Positions 1 to 7,231 of a DNA stretch of 64,000 nt are shown one piece after another. The position numbers were made by a program, and so were the translations under genes. This DNA comes from Sphingobium lactosutens (GTDB lineage: Bacteria > Pseudomonadota > Alphaproteobacteria > Sphingomonadales > Sphingomonadaceae). Positions within the stretch are counted from its first letter, which is position 1; every line of letters begins with the position of its first letter. Under the pieces are notes generated by a model that ran no database searches, was not told where the DNA came from, and worked only from the letters and a program-made list of their open reading frames with translations. Location of the stretch: the NCBI RefSeq assembly GCF_013393185.1, contig NZ_QJQX01000080.1, positions 112,189 through 176,188 on the forward strand. Reading direction: 5' to 3'.

Positions 1-198
1 GCGGAGATCGTCCTGCGGGCCAGGGGCGGTGCGCGGCTGATGCTGCTGGGCGGCGAGCCGCTGCCGGAGAAGCGCAACATCTACTGGAACTTCGTCTCTT
101 CCTCGGCCGATCGGATCGAGCAGGCCAAGGCCGACTGGCAGGCCCAGCGCTTCGCCCCGGTGCCGGAGGAAAGCGAGTTCATCCCGCTGCCGGCCTGA
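1..198 (+). CDS. Pirin family protein, C-terminal part (gene starts before the window)
   Basis: Only the last 65 codons are inside the window; the reading frame is open from base 1 and stops with TGA at 196-198. The peptide contains LLGGEPLPEKRNIYWNFVSS followed by an alternating charged helix (ERIEQAKADW-like) and ends EFIPLPA. This is the typical C-terminal end of bacterial pirins, which are cupin-fold proteins. The N-terminal metal-binding cupin is outside the window, so the metal site and any quercetinase-like activity cannot be judged. A strong hairpin follows directly and probably ends the transcript. The pirin assignment is confident; the biological role is not. Confidence 0.85.
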   Translation, partial: AEIVLRARGGARLMLLGGEPLPEKRNIYWNFVSSSADRIEQAKADWQAQRFAPVPEESEFIPLPA

Positions 199-213
199 TA
201 TCACCCAAAAGCA

Positions 214-243
214 AACGCCCGGTCTCTGGAGAGGCCGGGCGTT
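214..243. terminator. Bidirectional hairpin terminator between pirin and bamE
   Basis: A 13-base stem (214-226 with 231-243, one G-T pair) closes on the 4-base loop TGGA. It sits between two convergent genes, 15 bases after the pirin stop and 7 bases before the bamE stop, so it can serve both. The T-run on either side is short. Confidence 0.75.
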
Positions 244-250
244 ATGCTTT

Positions 251-760
251 CTAGCTGCCGTTCGGGCCGCCGCTGCCGGGACCACCCGCACCGCCCATGC
301 CGCCGGCGCCGACCGCGCCGATATTGCCGAAAATCTCGTCGAACAGGCTGCGATGGCGGCCCAGCGTCGGGGTCTTGTCGCCGGTCGGCGAGATGTGCGC
401 GACCTGTTCCAGCCCCATGCGATCGACCGCCACGACGTTGCCGGCCGCGTCGAAGCGCACGCGCAGCACGGTCTGGTCGACCGGCTTGGGGTTGGAGAAG
501 GCGAGCGAGCGCATGTTGCGCGAGACATAATACCAGTCCTGCTCACCGAATTGCGAGGCGAAGCTGGGGCGGCCCAGCGTGCCTTCCACCGATGCGCGAT
601 TGTCGATGCCGGGCTGGACCGAGTCCACCAGCAGCTTATCGACCTGATAGCCCTGATGCGTGCGGATGCGGGTGCAGGCTGACGTGCCGAGCAGCAGCGC
701 GCTGAGGCCGACGGCGATCAAGACGCGCCCGCGGCGGGAATGGCGGCTGAACTGAGGCAT
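251..760 (-). CDS. bamE: BamE/OmlA (SmpA) family outer membrane lipoprotein
   Basis: Small lipoprotein of 169 residues, subunit of the BAM complex that inserts beta-barrel proteins into the outer membrane. The start at 760 is chosen because a GGAG lies 7 bases upstream and because it gives a clean signal peptide (basic RHSRRGR, hydrophobic VLIAVGLSALLLG) ending in TSA-C with lipidated Cys29. The body carries the SmpA/OmlA pattern: a helix with the consecutive GIDNRASVEGTLGRPS segment, then strands DWYYVSRN and LRVRFDAAGNVVAV. The tail of about 25 residues is Gly-rich (GAGGMGGAGGPGSGG) and probably disordered, an extension common in alphaproteobacterial members. It is divergent from the bc1 chaperone gene across about 165 bases. 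Confidence 0.88.
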   Translation of the reverse strand: MPQFSRHSRRGRVLIAVGLSALLLGTSACTRIRTHQGYQVDKLLVDSVQPGIDNRASVEGTLGRPSFASQFGEQDWYYVSRNMRSLAFSNPKPVDQTVLRVRFDAAGNVVAVDRMGLEQVAHISPTGDKTPTLGRHRSLFDEIFGNIGAVGAGGMGGAGGPGSGGPNGS

Positions 761-924
761 GAACGTCTCCTGCGGGGGCATGTCCCGCGAACCCGATAAA
801 ACTGATGCCGCCATTGCATTGGGCGGCGCAGCGATCAATATGGAAATGCGCAAGCCCCGGCAAGGGGCGCAAAACATCGGACGGCGCGTGGCCGGCCGAT
901 CCGTCATGAAAAGCCGTCCCGATC

Positions 925-1449
925 ATGCCCAGCACCTCCTCCTTCCTCCAGCGCTTCTTCGGTCGCACCGATCCGCGGGAGGGGTTGCGGCCGCTCTATC
1001 ATGCGGTGGTCGGCGAAGGGCGGCAGCCGCACTGGTATGTGGACGGCGCCGTGCCCGACACGCTCGACGGCCGGTTCGACATGATCGTCGCCATATTGGC
1101 GCAGGCGCTGATCCGGCTGGAGCAGTTGGGCGCAACCCAGGAAAGCGTCTGGCTGACCGAGTTGTTCGTCGACGACATGGACGGGCAGTTGCGGCAGGAG
1201 GGCGTGGGCGATGTCGTGGTCGGCAAGCATGTTGGCCGAATGATGAGCGCGCTCGGCGGACGGATCAGCGCTTATCGTGCGGCGTTGACCGAAGGCGCGG
1301 ATTTTGCTGAGGCGCTGCGCCGTAACCTCTATCGCGGCGCAGGCGTCGCCGATGCGGCGGTCGCTCATGTCGAGGGCAGGCTGCGCGAGCGCTGGACGCG
1401 GCTGGGTTGCCTGACGCGCGACGCCCTGCTGGCAGGAGATCTTGGATGA
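925..1449 (+). CDS. Ubiquinol-cytochrome c chaperone (CBP3-like) family protein
   Basis: 174 residues matching the Ubiq_cyt_C_chap family, whose mitochondrial member CBP3 assists cytochrome b and bc1 complex assembly. Recognisable parts are RPLYHAVVGEGRQPHWYVDG near the N terminus, then DGRFDMIVAILAQALIRLE and a central WLTELFVDDMDGQLRQEGVGD segment followed by VGKHVGRMMSALGGR. There is no signal peptide, as expected for a cytoplasmic assembly factor. The stop codon overlaps the start of the DUF177 gene (ATGA), so the two are co-translated; this pairing is frequent in alphaproteobacteria. In bacteria the exact role is inferred from the mitochondrial homologue. Confidence 0.88.
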   Translation: MPSTSSFLQRFFGRTDPREGLRPLYHAVVGEGRQPHWYVDGAVPDTLDGRFDMIVAILAQALIRLEQLGATQESVWLTELFVDDMDGQLRQEGVGDVVVGKHVGRMMSALGGRISAYRAALTEGADFAEALRRNLYRGAGVADAAVAHVEGRLRERWTRLGCLTRDALLAGDLG

Positions 1450-1970
1450 CCGATACCCCTGAATTTTCCCGTCCCGTGAAGGCCGATCAGGTCAAGCGGC
1501 TGACCGGGGATACCCATATCGAAGCCGATGCGACCGAGCGCGAGGCATTGGCGCGCCGCTTCGGCCTGTCGTCCTTCGATCGGCTGGAGGCGGATTACAG
1601 CCTGACGGAAGAGAATGGCGCGATCATGGCGCGGGGACGGGTGCGCGCGGCGCTGGCCCAGCCCTGCGTCGCGACCGGTGTGCCGGTGCCCGAGACGATC
1701 GACACCGATTTCGTGCTGCGTTTCGTGGTCGAGGGCGAAGGCGTGCCCGAGGGCGAGGAACTGGAACTGGACGCCGAGGATTGCGACACGATCGGCTTTG
1801 ACGGGCAGGTGGTCGATATGGGCGAAGCAGTGGCCGAGACGGTGGCGCTGGCGGTGACGCCTTTCCCGCGATCGCCGGATGCCGATACCTATCTGAAAGA
1901 GGCGGGCGTGCTGAGCGAGGAGCAGGCCAGCCCCTTCGCCGCGCTGCTTGGCCTCAAGGACAAGAAATAG
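1446..1970 (+). CDS. DUF177 (YceD-like) protein
   Basis: 174 residues. The ATG at 1446 overlaps the stop of the preceding gene and has GGAG upstream; the longer reading from 1407 would extend into that gene and lacks support. The family signature region is visible: a strand-rich N-terminal half, then ALAQPCVATGVPVPETIDTDF (a single Cys at the place where the family normally has a CxR/C-x2-C-type strand), then an acidic stretch EGEELELDAEDCDTIGFDGQ and DMGEAVAETVALAVTPFPRSPD. The last part resembles the segment in YceD proteins encoded next to rpmF, but no rpmF follows here. YceD has been linked to 23S rRNA processing in plants and bacteria; the role here is unproven. Confidence 0.85.
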   Translation: MTDTPEFSRPVKADQVKRLTGDTHIEADATEREALARRFGLSSFDRLEADYSLTEENGAIMARGRVRAALAQPCVATGVPVPETIDTDFVLRFVVEGEGVPEGEELELDAEDCDTIGFDGQVVDMGEAVAETVALAVTPFPRSPDADTYLKEAGVLSEEQASPFAALLGLKDKK

Positions 1971-1973
1971 ACG

Positions 1974-2525
1974 ATGCGGCGGCTGATCCCCGCCACGCTT
2001 TTGATTGGCGGGGCAGCGGGCGTGCAGGCGCGGCCGGCACGACGGATCTCGGCGCCCCTGATTGGTGAGACGATCGTGCGCGGCCAATGGGCCAAGGCGG
2101 AGAATCGCGCTGATTGCGCGCCGCTTGGTCTGGTGTCGGACGGGCGGGCGCAGGGTGTGGCGCGGGCCGCCAATTTCAGCGGCGGCTGGGCGGTGGCCTT
2201 CGACCTTCCCGGCATGCGCAGCGCCTATGGCTTTGCCGGGACCGGCCTGCTGCCCGATGATGACCAGCCCGATAGCGTCCAGCGCGAGCGGCTGACGAAG
2301 CAATGGCCATCGACGCGTGATCTGCGCAAGCTGCCCGCGCCCGCCTTCGCCGGTTATGGGCTGATGGGCGCAAAGCCCTATCCGGCCGCCAATCCGTCCG
2401 GCAAGGGGCTTGAATCGCTCGCCTATCTGCGGATCGGCGGGCAGCGCTGCACCTATAATGTCTGGAGCCGGTTGAGCCGCGCGCATCTCGAATCGCTGCT
2501 CGACAATCTGCGTATCCTTCGCTGA
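1974..2525 (+). CDS. Small exported hypothetical protein
   Basis: 183 residues starting 3 bases after the DUF177 stop, therefore in the same transcript. The N terminus (MRRLIPATLLIGGAAGVQARP) looks like a short signal peptide. The body has two Cys (in NRADCAPLG and GGQRCTYNVWS) that could form a disulphide in the periplasm, and a C-terminal helix SRAHLESLLDNLRILR. The DCAPLGL-to-GWAVAFDLPG stretch suggests a compact beta-sandwich. I do not recognise the family and assign no function; position after the bc1 chaperone and DUF177 gives no firm hint. Confidence 0.7.
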   Translation: MRRLIPATLLIGGAAGVQARPARRISAPLIGETIVRGQWAKAENRADCAPLGLVSDGRAQGVARAANFSGGWAVAFDLPGMRSAYGFAGTGLLPDDDQPDSVQRERLTKQWPSTRDLRKLPAPAFAGYGLMGAKPYPAANPSGKGLESLAYLRIGGQRCTYNVWSRLSRAHLESLLDNLRILR

Positions 2526-2577
2526 CGACAGCTCCGGCGTTTCCCTTTCGTTCCGCGCTGTGGCATAGGGTGACGCC

Positions 2578-3657
2578 ATGGACTCGCCGCTGCGCAAGAT
2601 CATCCATATCGACATGGACGCCTTTTATGCGTCGGTGGAGCAGCGCGACGATCCCGCGCTGCGCGGCAAGCCGATCGCGGTGGGCGGCGGTGGGCCGCGC
2701 GGGGTGGTGGCGACATGCAGCTATGAAGCGCGCAAGTTTGGTGTGCGATCGGCCATGCCCGGTGCGCGGGCGCGGCGGCTCTGCACCGACCTCATTTTCG
2801 TGAAGCCCCGCTTTGAGGTGTATCGCGCCGTGTCCGCGCAGGTGCGGGAGATATTCAGCCGCTTCACCGACATGATCCAGCCGCTCTCGCTGGACGAGGC
2901 CTATCTGGACGTCACGGTGAACAAGTTCGGCATCGCGTCGGCGACGCAGGTGGCCGAAGAGATCAGGCGGATGATCCGGGAGGAAACCGGTCTCACCGCA
3001 TCGGCCGGCGTGTCCTACAACAAGCTGATCGCCAAGCTGGCGTCGGACCAGAACAAGCCCGACGGCATCTGCGTGGTGCGGCCGAGCGAGGGGGCGGCCT
3101 TCATCGCCGCCATGCCGGTGCGGCGCATCCATGGCGTGGGGCCGGTCACGGCGAAGCGGATGCAGGAACTGGGGATCGAGACCGGCGCGGACCTGCGCGA
3201 CCGCGACATGCGCTTTCTCCACGCCCATTTCGGCAGTTCGGCCGACTATTATTACCGCGCCTCTCGCGGCGAGGACGACCGGCCAGTGCGCGAACGGCAG
3301 GAGCGCAAGTCGGTGAGCGTCGAGGATACGTTCTTCGACGATCTGGTCGAGGAGGCGGCTCTGGTGGCGGAACTGGACCGGATCGCGGCGAATCTCTGGA
3401 CCCGGATCGAGAAGGCGCAGGCCTGGGGCCGGACGGTGGTGCTGAAGGTGAAGTTCGCGGATTTCCGCATCATCACCCGGTCGCGCAGCTTTTCAGCGCC
3501 GGTGCGATCGCCGGATCAACTGGCGCAGGCGGCGCGGGACTTGCTGCGGGCTCAGTTGCCGCTGCGCATGGGCGCGCGGCTATTGGGGCTGGGGGTGCAT
3601 AATCTGGAGGCGGAAGAAGAAGGCGAACAGGGCGAGCAGCTCGCCCTGTTGCTGTGA
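2578..3657 (+). CDS. dinB: DNA polymerase IV (Y-family translesion polymerase)
   Basis: 359 residues, normal for DinB. The N terminus KIIHIDMDAFYASVEQRDDP carries the first catalytic Asp and the steric-gate Phe-Tyr region; SLDEAYLDVT at about residue 103 holds the second Asp-Glu pair. A thumb helix-hairpin-helix (AAMPVRRIHGVGPVTAKRMQ, about 180-200) and a little-finger domain (about 240-340, including VVLKVKFADFRIITRSRSF) follow. It extends replication past damaged bases with low fidelity. The C terminus lacks an obvious QLxLF-type clamp motif but ends EQLALLL, which is a plausible beta-clamp binding peptide. It is convergent with eipA with only 6 bases between stops. No LexA box was recognised upstream. 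Confidence 0.97.
   Translation: MDSPLRKIIHIDMDAFYASVEQRDDPALRGKPIAVGGGGPRGVVATCSYEARKFGVRSAMPGARARRLCTDLIFVKPRFEVYRAVSAQVREIFSRFTDMIQPLSLDEAYLDVTVNKFGIASATQVAEEIRRMIREETGLTASAGVSYNKLIAKLASDQNKPDGICVVRPSEGAAFIAAMPVRRIHGVGPVTAKRMQELGIETGADLRDRDMRFLHAHFGSSADYYYRASRGEDDRPVRERQERKSVSVEDTFFDDLVEEAALVAELDRIAANLWTRIEKAQAWGRTVVLKVKFADFRIITRSRSFSAPVRSPDQLAQAARDLLRAQLPLRMGARLLGLGVHNLEAEEEGEQGEQLALLL
3628..3648 (+). terminator. Possible hairpin at the 3' end of dinB
   Basis: An 8-base inverted repeat (3628-3635 with 3641-3648) followed by TTGCTG lies inside the last codons of dinB. Only 6 bases separate dinB from the convergent eipA, so a terminator has to lie inside one of the genes. No proper T-run, hence low confidence. 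Confidence 0.3.
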
Positions 3658-3663
3658 CGCCTG

Positions 3664-4473
3664 TCAGAAGGGCAGCCAGTTCCGCTTTTCGGTGAACTTC
3701 ATGTAACCGGCGTTGACGCCCAGCCGATAGCCCACCCCCAGCCGGATCGGGATCAGCACAACATTACCCCAGCGCAGATAGCTCGCGGTGAAGCCGCCCA
3801 CCAGATAAGCGGTGCCCTCCGCCGCTGGGAAGCGGTGGTAGAGATCCTGCGTATCGTAGAGATTATAGACCAGCACGAAAGTGTTGGACGCGTTGCCGCC
3901 GACGTCGAAGCCGATCGACGGGCCGGTCCAGTAGACCTCGCGCTTGCCCTCAATCTTGTGGTTGAGCGTGCCGGAGCCATAACGCAGCCCGACGACGAAA
4001 GCGCCCGACGCCTCGCGACCGGCGATATAGGCGTTGGGGCGGCCCTGATCCTTCAGGATCTTCTCGATGATGCCGGCCAGACCTTCCGCGCCCTTGCCAA
4101 ACACGCCTTCGGCCGCGCCGATCAGATCATCCTGCTGATAGGAATCCCCCGGCGCAATCGTGGAGGGCGGCGAATCGGCCGTCACTGGCGCGCCGGTTGC
4201 CGTAGTGCCGCTGGAAGGCGGTGCGGTGACGGGAGGCGGCGGATTATAGCTGGTGCCGCTGTTTGGGCTGACGCTGGTATCCACGCCCGGATCGGTCGGC
4301 GCGCTGTTGGCGGGCGGCGGCGGAGCGAGGTCGGCGTCGATCGCCGTATTGGGATCGATGGTGCGTACCTGCGCCGAGGCGACGACCGGCGATAGCGCCA
4401 TGCCCGCCAGCGCGGCGACCAGTGCGGCTGCGCGCGCGATGCGGACGCCATTGCGCCCATTGATGCCGATCAT
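3664..4473 (-). CDS. eipA: EipA family (DUF1134) envelope integrity protein
   Basis: 269 residues. The start at 4473 is preceded by GGGGAG and gives a signal peptide (RIARAAALVAALAGMALSP...ASA). Residues about 30-115 are a Pro/Ala/Thr-rich linker (PPPPANSAPTDPG, PPPPVTAPPSSG), probably flexible. The folded part begins at DDLIGAAEGVFGKGAEGLAG and shows the DUF1134 core: GRPNAYIAGREASGAFVVGL, GLRYGSGTLNHK, YWTGPSIGFDVGGNASNTFV and the end GVNAGYMKFTEKRNWLPF. In Brucella and Caulobacter this periplasmic SYLF-like protein supports cell-envelope integrity. Monocistronic by position. Confidence 0.9.
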   Translation of the reverse strand: MIGINGRNGVRIARAAALVAALAGMALSPVVASAQVRTIDPNTAIDADLAPPPPANSAPTDPGVDTSVSPNSGTSYNPPPPVTAPPSSGTTATGAPVTADSPPSTIAPGDSYQQDDLIGAAEGVFGKGAEGLAGIIEKILKDQGRPNAYIAGREASGAFVVGLRYGSGTLNHKIEGKREVYWTGPSIGFDVGGNASNTFVLVYNLYDTQDLYHRFPAAEGTAYLVGGFTASYLRWGNVVLIPIRLGVGYRLGVNAGYMKFTEKRNWLPF

Positions 4474-4629
4474 GCCCGATACTCCCCGGAAGCCCGCTCT
4501 TGAAACCATAGTCCAGATTATCGGCTTCGAAGCTGAAACGACAATGAACGAACGGCGACCCGAGTCCATTCCACGCCGGATCGAATCCGATAATCGCCGC
4601 ATAGCGTAAAAAATCCGCACTGAGGACCG

Positions 4630-4658
4630 TTGCCATGCCGCAAAGCCCTCGCTATAGC
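4630..4658 (+). promoter_or_regulatory. Likely housekeeping promoter of tRNA-Ser
   Basis: TTGCCA at 4630-4635 and TATAGC at 4653-4658 are separated by exactly 17 bases and lie about 48 bases before the first base of the tRNA. Motif match only. Confidence 0.5.
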
Positions 4659-4705
4659 CGCGCCCAGCCACTGCTCCTCTCCACAAGAGAAGGGCAAATC
4701 CGTGC

Positions 4706-4797
4706 GGAGACGTGGGTGAGTGGCTGAAACCAGCGGTTTGCTAAACCGTCGTAGCCTTAAGGGGCTACCGAGGGTTCGAATCCCTCCGTCTCCGCCA
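4706..4797 (+). tRNA. tRNA-Ser (anticodon GCT)
   Basis: 92 bases including encoded CCA. Acceptor 4706-4712 pairs with 4787-4793, discriminator G4794, CCA 4795-4797. The anticodon loop TTGCTAA gives GCT, reading AGC/AGT. A long variable arm (GTAGCC...GGCTAC) marks a class II tRNA, and the T arm is a perfect GAGGG-TTCGAAT-CCCTC. Transcribed towards the bidirectional terminator at 4961-4980. Confidence 0.96.
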
Positions 4798-4955
4798 CTT
4801 TTCTTTTCCGATGATGAGAAAACGCCTTCGCCTTCGGGCGGAGGATCGTGGCATTTGCAGCTCTGGCGACTGCCGGTTTCCGAAAAGATGGCGATTGCAA
4901 ACGATGCCCGATCGCGGGCGCCGGTCACGACGCGTCAGCACCGGCGTCGGGCAAC

Positions 4956-4984
4956 AAAAAAGCGGCTGTCGCCAGCCGCTTTTT
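4956..4984. terminator. Bidirectional terminator between tRNA-Ser and tRNA-Leu
   Basis: Perfect 8-base stem (4961-4968 with 4973-4980), loop TCGC, with an A-run before and a T-run after, so it works on both strands. It can end tRNA-Ser on the plus strand and the first tRNA-Leu copy on the minus strand. Confidence 0.85.
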
Positions 4985-5009
4985 AGAGTTCTTGGCCCTG
5001 CCAGAAACA

Positions 5010-5096
5010 TGGTGCCCAGAAGAGGACTCGAACCTCCACGACCTTGCGATCGCCAGCACCTGAAGCTGGTGCGTCTACCAATTCCGCCATCTGGGC
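5010..5096 (-). tRNA. tRNA-Leu (anticodon CAG), copy 1
   Basis: 87 bases with encoded CCA (TGG at 5010-5012 on the plus strand). The acceptor GCCCAGA pairs with TCTGGGC, discriminator A; the anticodon stem CCAGC/GCTGG frames the loop TTCAGGT, anticodon CAG for the CTG codon, the main Leu codon in this GC-rich genome. The long variable arm fits a class II tRNA. It is identical to the second copy 177 bases away; see the duplication feature. Confidence 0.97.
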
Positions 5097-5112
5097 ACGG
5101 GGTAGGAGGGCG

Positions 5113-5141
5113 CCTCTAGCGGGTGGCCCCGAAGCTGTCAA
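5113..5141 (-). promoter_or_regulatory. Promoter of tRNA-Leu copy 1
   Basis: On the minus strand a perfect TTGACA (5136-5141) and TAGAGG (5113-5118) are spaced by 17 bases; the expected start of transcription is about 10 bases before the mature tRNA. The same promoter is conserved in copy 2. Confidence 0.75.
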
Positions 5142-5165
5142 CGCATTGTCTGTAGGGGGAGTGTG

Positions 5166-5185
5166 TTTTTGGCCTCTGCCAAAAA
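5166..5185 (-). terminator. Terminator-like hairpin after tRNA-Leu copy 2
   Basis: TTTTTGGC and GCCAAAAA form an 8-base inverted repeat with a 4-base loop immediately downstream (minus strand) of copy 2 and before the promoter of copy 1. It would separate the two copies into independent transcripts, although it is A/T-heavy with only 3 strong pairs. Confidence 0.5.
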
Positions 5186-5186
5186 A

Positions 5187-5273
5187 TGGTGCCCAGAAGA
5201 GGACTCGAACCTCCACGACCTTGCGATCGCCAGCACCTGAAGCTGGTGCGTCTACCAATTCCGCCATCTGGGC
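5187..5273 (-). tRNA. tRNA-Leu (anticodon CAG), copy 2
   Basis: 87 bases, the same sequence as copy 1 over the whole mature tRNA, including encoded CCA and anticodon CAG. It lies upstream (minus strand) of copy 1. Its own promoter is at 5290-5318. Confidence 0.97.
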
Positions 5274-5289
5274 ACGGGGTAGGAGGGCG

Positions 5290-5318
5290 CCTCTAACGGT
5301 GGCCCCCGAAGCTGTCAA
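5290..5318 (-). promoter_or_regulatory. Promoter of tRNA-Leu copy 2
   Basis: TTGACA (5313-5318) and TAGAGG (5290-5295) on the minus strand with a 17-base spacer. The spacer differs from copy 1 by small compensating changes while both boxes are unchanged, which supports function. Confidence 0.75.
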
Positions 5319-5393
5319 CGCACGGCCCGCATTATTTTTTGGGTTTCGCAAAAAAGCCGGTTTAAGGGCAGGCGACGCCGTCTTGTCCAGGAT

Positions 5394-6161
5394 ATGAAAA
5401 CGCCCATGACCATCGCCGATCCCGCGCCGCCCGCCTTCCTCACCCGCCCTGACGGCTTGCGCCTGGCCTATCGCCATAGCGAAGGGACCGGGCCGACGCT
5501 GATCTTCCTGCCGGGCTACATGTCCGACATGGAAGGTGGGAAGGCGGTGGCGTTGCATGGCTGGGCGCAGGCGCAGGGACGGGCGATGCTGCGGCTCGAC
5601 TATGTCGGCAATGGCGCGAGCGAGGGGCGTTTTGCCGATGGCACGCTGGCGAGCTGGCGCGACGATGTGCTGCTGTTCCTCGATACGCTGATCGAGGGGG
5701 CTGTGGTGCTGGTCGGATCGTCGATGGGCGGCTGGCTGGCCTTGTTGGTAGCGCTGGCGCGGCCCGATCGGGTGGCGGGCGTGGTCGGCATCGCTGCCGC
5801 ACCGGATTTCACGGAGTGGGGCTTTACCGACGCGGACAAGGCGCTGCTGCGGACCGAGGGGCGGATCGAGGAACCGACGCCCTATGGCGACCAGCCCTAT
5901 GTGACGACGCTGGGATTCTGGGAATCGGGACAGGCGCTGCGGCTGCTGGAGACGGAGATCGCGATCGACTGTCCGGTACGGCTGCTCCACGGGCAGGCCG
6001 ATGCCGACGTGCCGTGGGAGATTGCGATCAGGAGCGCGGCGCGCCTGCGTTCATCCGATGTGCAGACGCTGCTGGTTAAGGATGGCGACCATCGCCTTTC
6101 CCGCGACGGCGACATCGCTCTGCTGATCCGCACCGTCGCCAGCCTGCTGGACATATTGTGA
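5394..6161 (+). CDS. Alpha/beta hydrolase (ABHD10-like serine esterase/thioesterase family)
   Basis: 255 residues, no signal peptide, so cytoplasmic. The catalytic triad is readable: nucleophile Ser110 in VGSSMGGWLA, Asp203 in LLHGQADADVPW and His233 in DGDHRLS. The oxyanion region is FLPGYMSDMEGGKA at about residue 38-51, where the pattern G-Y-x-S-D-M-x-G is typical of the ABHD10 branch. A CAP insertion lies between about 140 and 190. The substrate is unknown; mammalian ABHD10 is a depalmitoylase/esterase, which is no guarantee for a bacterial member. The stop overlaps the start of the TPR gene (TGATG), so both are probably made together. The ATG at 5406 is a possible alternative start. Confidence 0.85.
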   Translation: MKTPMTIADPAPPAFLTRPDGLRLAYRHSEGTGPTLIFLPGYMSDMEGGKAVALHGWAQAQGRAMLRLDYVGNGASEGRFADGTLASWRDDVLLFLDTLIEGAVVLVGSSMGGWLALLVALARPDRVAGVVGIAAAPDFTEWGFTDADKALLRTEGRIEEPTPYGDQPYVTTLGFWESGQALRLLETEIAIDCPVRLLHGQADADVPWEIAIRSAARLRSSDVQTLLVKDGDHRLSRDGDIALLIRTVASLLDIL

Positions 6162-7048
6162 TGCCCTTTTTCCTGCCGCTCCTGCTTCAGGCCTATGATC
6201 CCGAGATCGAGGCGGTGATGAATCGCAGCCGCAAGCAGAAGCAGGAGGAAAGGGCGGCCGCGGCGGCTGCGGCCACCCCGCCGGCGGCCGGTAGCACCCC
6301 GGCGCGGGAGGATGGCCGGATTCCCGTGCCCGCCAAATTCGCCGCCCCCTTTCAGGCCTGCCTCGACCAAGCGATCGAATCGCCCGATGCCGGGGTCGCC
6401 TTCGCGCAGAAATGGCGGATCGAGGGGGGCAGCTTCTACGCGCGCCATTGCATGGGCTTCGCCTATGCCCGTGCCGAGCGATGGACGCCGGCGATTGTCG
6501 CCTTCGAGCAGGCGGCGGAGGAGGCCGAGCGCGGCGGCGAAATGGCGCAGAGCGCGCGGCTGTGGGCGCAGGCGGGCAATGCCGCGCTGGCGAGCGGCGA
6601 TGCGGCCAAGGCGCGCACCGATTTCGACGCGGCGCTGGCGCGCGGTCTGCCCGACGGGATGGAGAAGGGCGAGGTGCATCTCGACCGGGCGCGGGCGCTG
6701 GTGGCGCTGGGCGACACGGACGGCGCGCGCGATTCGCTGGACGTCGCGCTGGCGCAGGCGCCGAAGGATCCGCTCGGCTGGCTGCTGTCGGCGACGCTGG
6801 CGCGGCGATCGGGCGAATTGAGCCTGGCGCAGGCGCATATCGCCCGGGCTGTGCAATTGTCGCCCGATGACGCGTCGGTCGCGCTGGAAGAGGGCAATGT
6901 CGCCATCCTCACCGATCATGAGGATGTAGCGCGATCGGCCTGGCAGCGTGCGGTCAGGCTGGCGCCGGATGCGCCAGCAGGCAAGGCGGCGGCGGACAAT
7001 CTGACGCGGCTGCCGACAGGGAAGTCAGGCGACAAGCCGACGGGCTGA
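6161..7048 (+). CDS. TPR-repeat protein
   Basis: 295 residues from ATG 6161, overlapping the TGA of the upstream hydrolase by one base; GTG at 6158 is an equally possible start. The N terminus MPFFLPLLLQAYDPEIEAVMN is hydrophobic for only about 11 residues and may be a signal or a membrane-proximal helix; a basic and Ala-rich low-complexity stretch follows (SRKQKQEERAAAAAAATPPAAG). From about residue 85 helical pairs of TPR type continue to the end (ERWTPAIVAFEQAAEEAERGG, DAAKARTDFDAALARG, DTDGARDSLDVALAQAP, LAQAHIARAVQLSP, DVARSAWQRAVRLAP), about five repeats. Such repeats form protein-binding solenoids. Partner and role are unknown. Confidence 0.82.
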   Translation: MPFFLPLLLQAYDPEIEAVMNRSRKQKQEERAAAAAAATPPAAGSTPAREDGRIPVPAKFAAPFQACLDQAIESPDAGVAFAQKWRIEGGSFYARHCMGFAYARAERWTPAIVAFEQAAEEAERGGEMAQSARLWAQAGNAALASGDAAKARTDFDAALARGLPDGMEKGEVHLDRARALVALGDTDGARDSLDVALAQAPKDPLGWLLSATLARRSGELSLAQAHIARAVQLSPDDASVALEEGNVAILTDHEDVARSAWQRAVRLAPDAPAGKAAADNLTRLPTGKSGDKPTG

Positions 7049-7120
7049 CCTGGAGCGGTGGACGATGGGATTGTATCGTTCACGCTTCTATCGTCTTTTG
7101 ATGACCGCATTCCGCGAGCC

Positions 7121-7139
7121 GTCGGCTGTTCCAGCCGAC
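7121..7139 (+). other. Small perfect hairpin between TPR gene and glycine-zipper gene
   Basis: GTCGGCTG and CAGCCGAC pair perfectly over 8 bases with a 3-base loop, 73 bases after the TPR gene stop. No T-run follows, so it is not a classical terminator; it could still be the end of the upstream mRNA or part of a leader. Confidence 0.35.
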
Positions 7140-7168
7140 TTCAGAATGCTCTGGCAAGATTTCGTCAC

Positions 7169-7193
7169 GGAACTCCTCGGCAGCCGGCCGGTT
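7169..7193 (+). promoter_or_regulatory. Candidate EcfG (general stress response) promoter
   Basis: GGAAC at 7169-7173 and GGTT at 7190-7193 with a 16-base spacer approximate the alphaproteobacterial EcfG consensus GGAAC-N16/17-CGTT (one mismatch in the -10). It lies 39 bases before the start of the small glycine-zipper protein gene. Recognised by eye; chance matches occur in GC-rich DNA. Confidence 0.35.
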
Positions 7194-7231
7194 CGCTTCT
7201 GTGCGGCGGGCCTGGCAAAGGAGACAGCGAC

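Larger units (their letters stand above)
5010..5322 (-). repeat. Tandem duplication of a 136-base unit: tRNA-Leu(CAG) plus promoter
   Basis: Unit 5010-5145 recurs at 5187-5322 with an offset of 177 bases. The mature tRNAs are identical; the leader and promoter differ only in a few bases in the spacer (CTAGCGGGTGGCCCC against CTAACGGTGGCCCCC). The 41 bases between the units are not repeated. Confidence 0.95.

Noticed and set aside
4518..4928. Minus-strand frame across tRNA-Ser
   Set aside because: Runs through a tRNA gene and its promoter; the C-rich peptide reflects tRNA sequence only.
4983..5990. 335-codon minus-strand frame across both tRNA-Leu genes
   Set aside because: Contains the same peptide block twice simply because it translates the duplicated tRNA; overlaps the hydrolase gene antisense.
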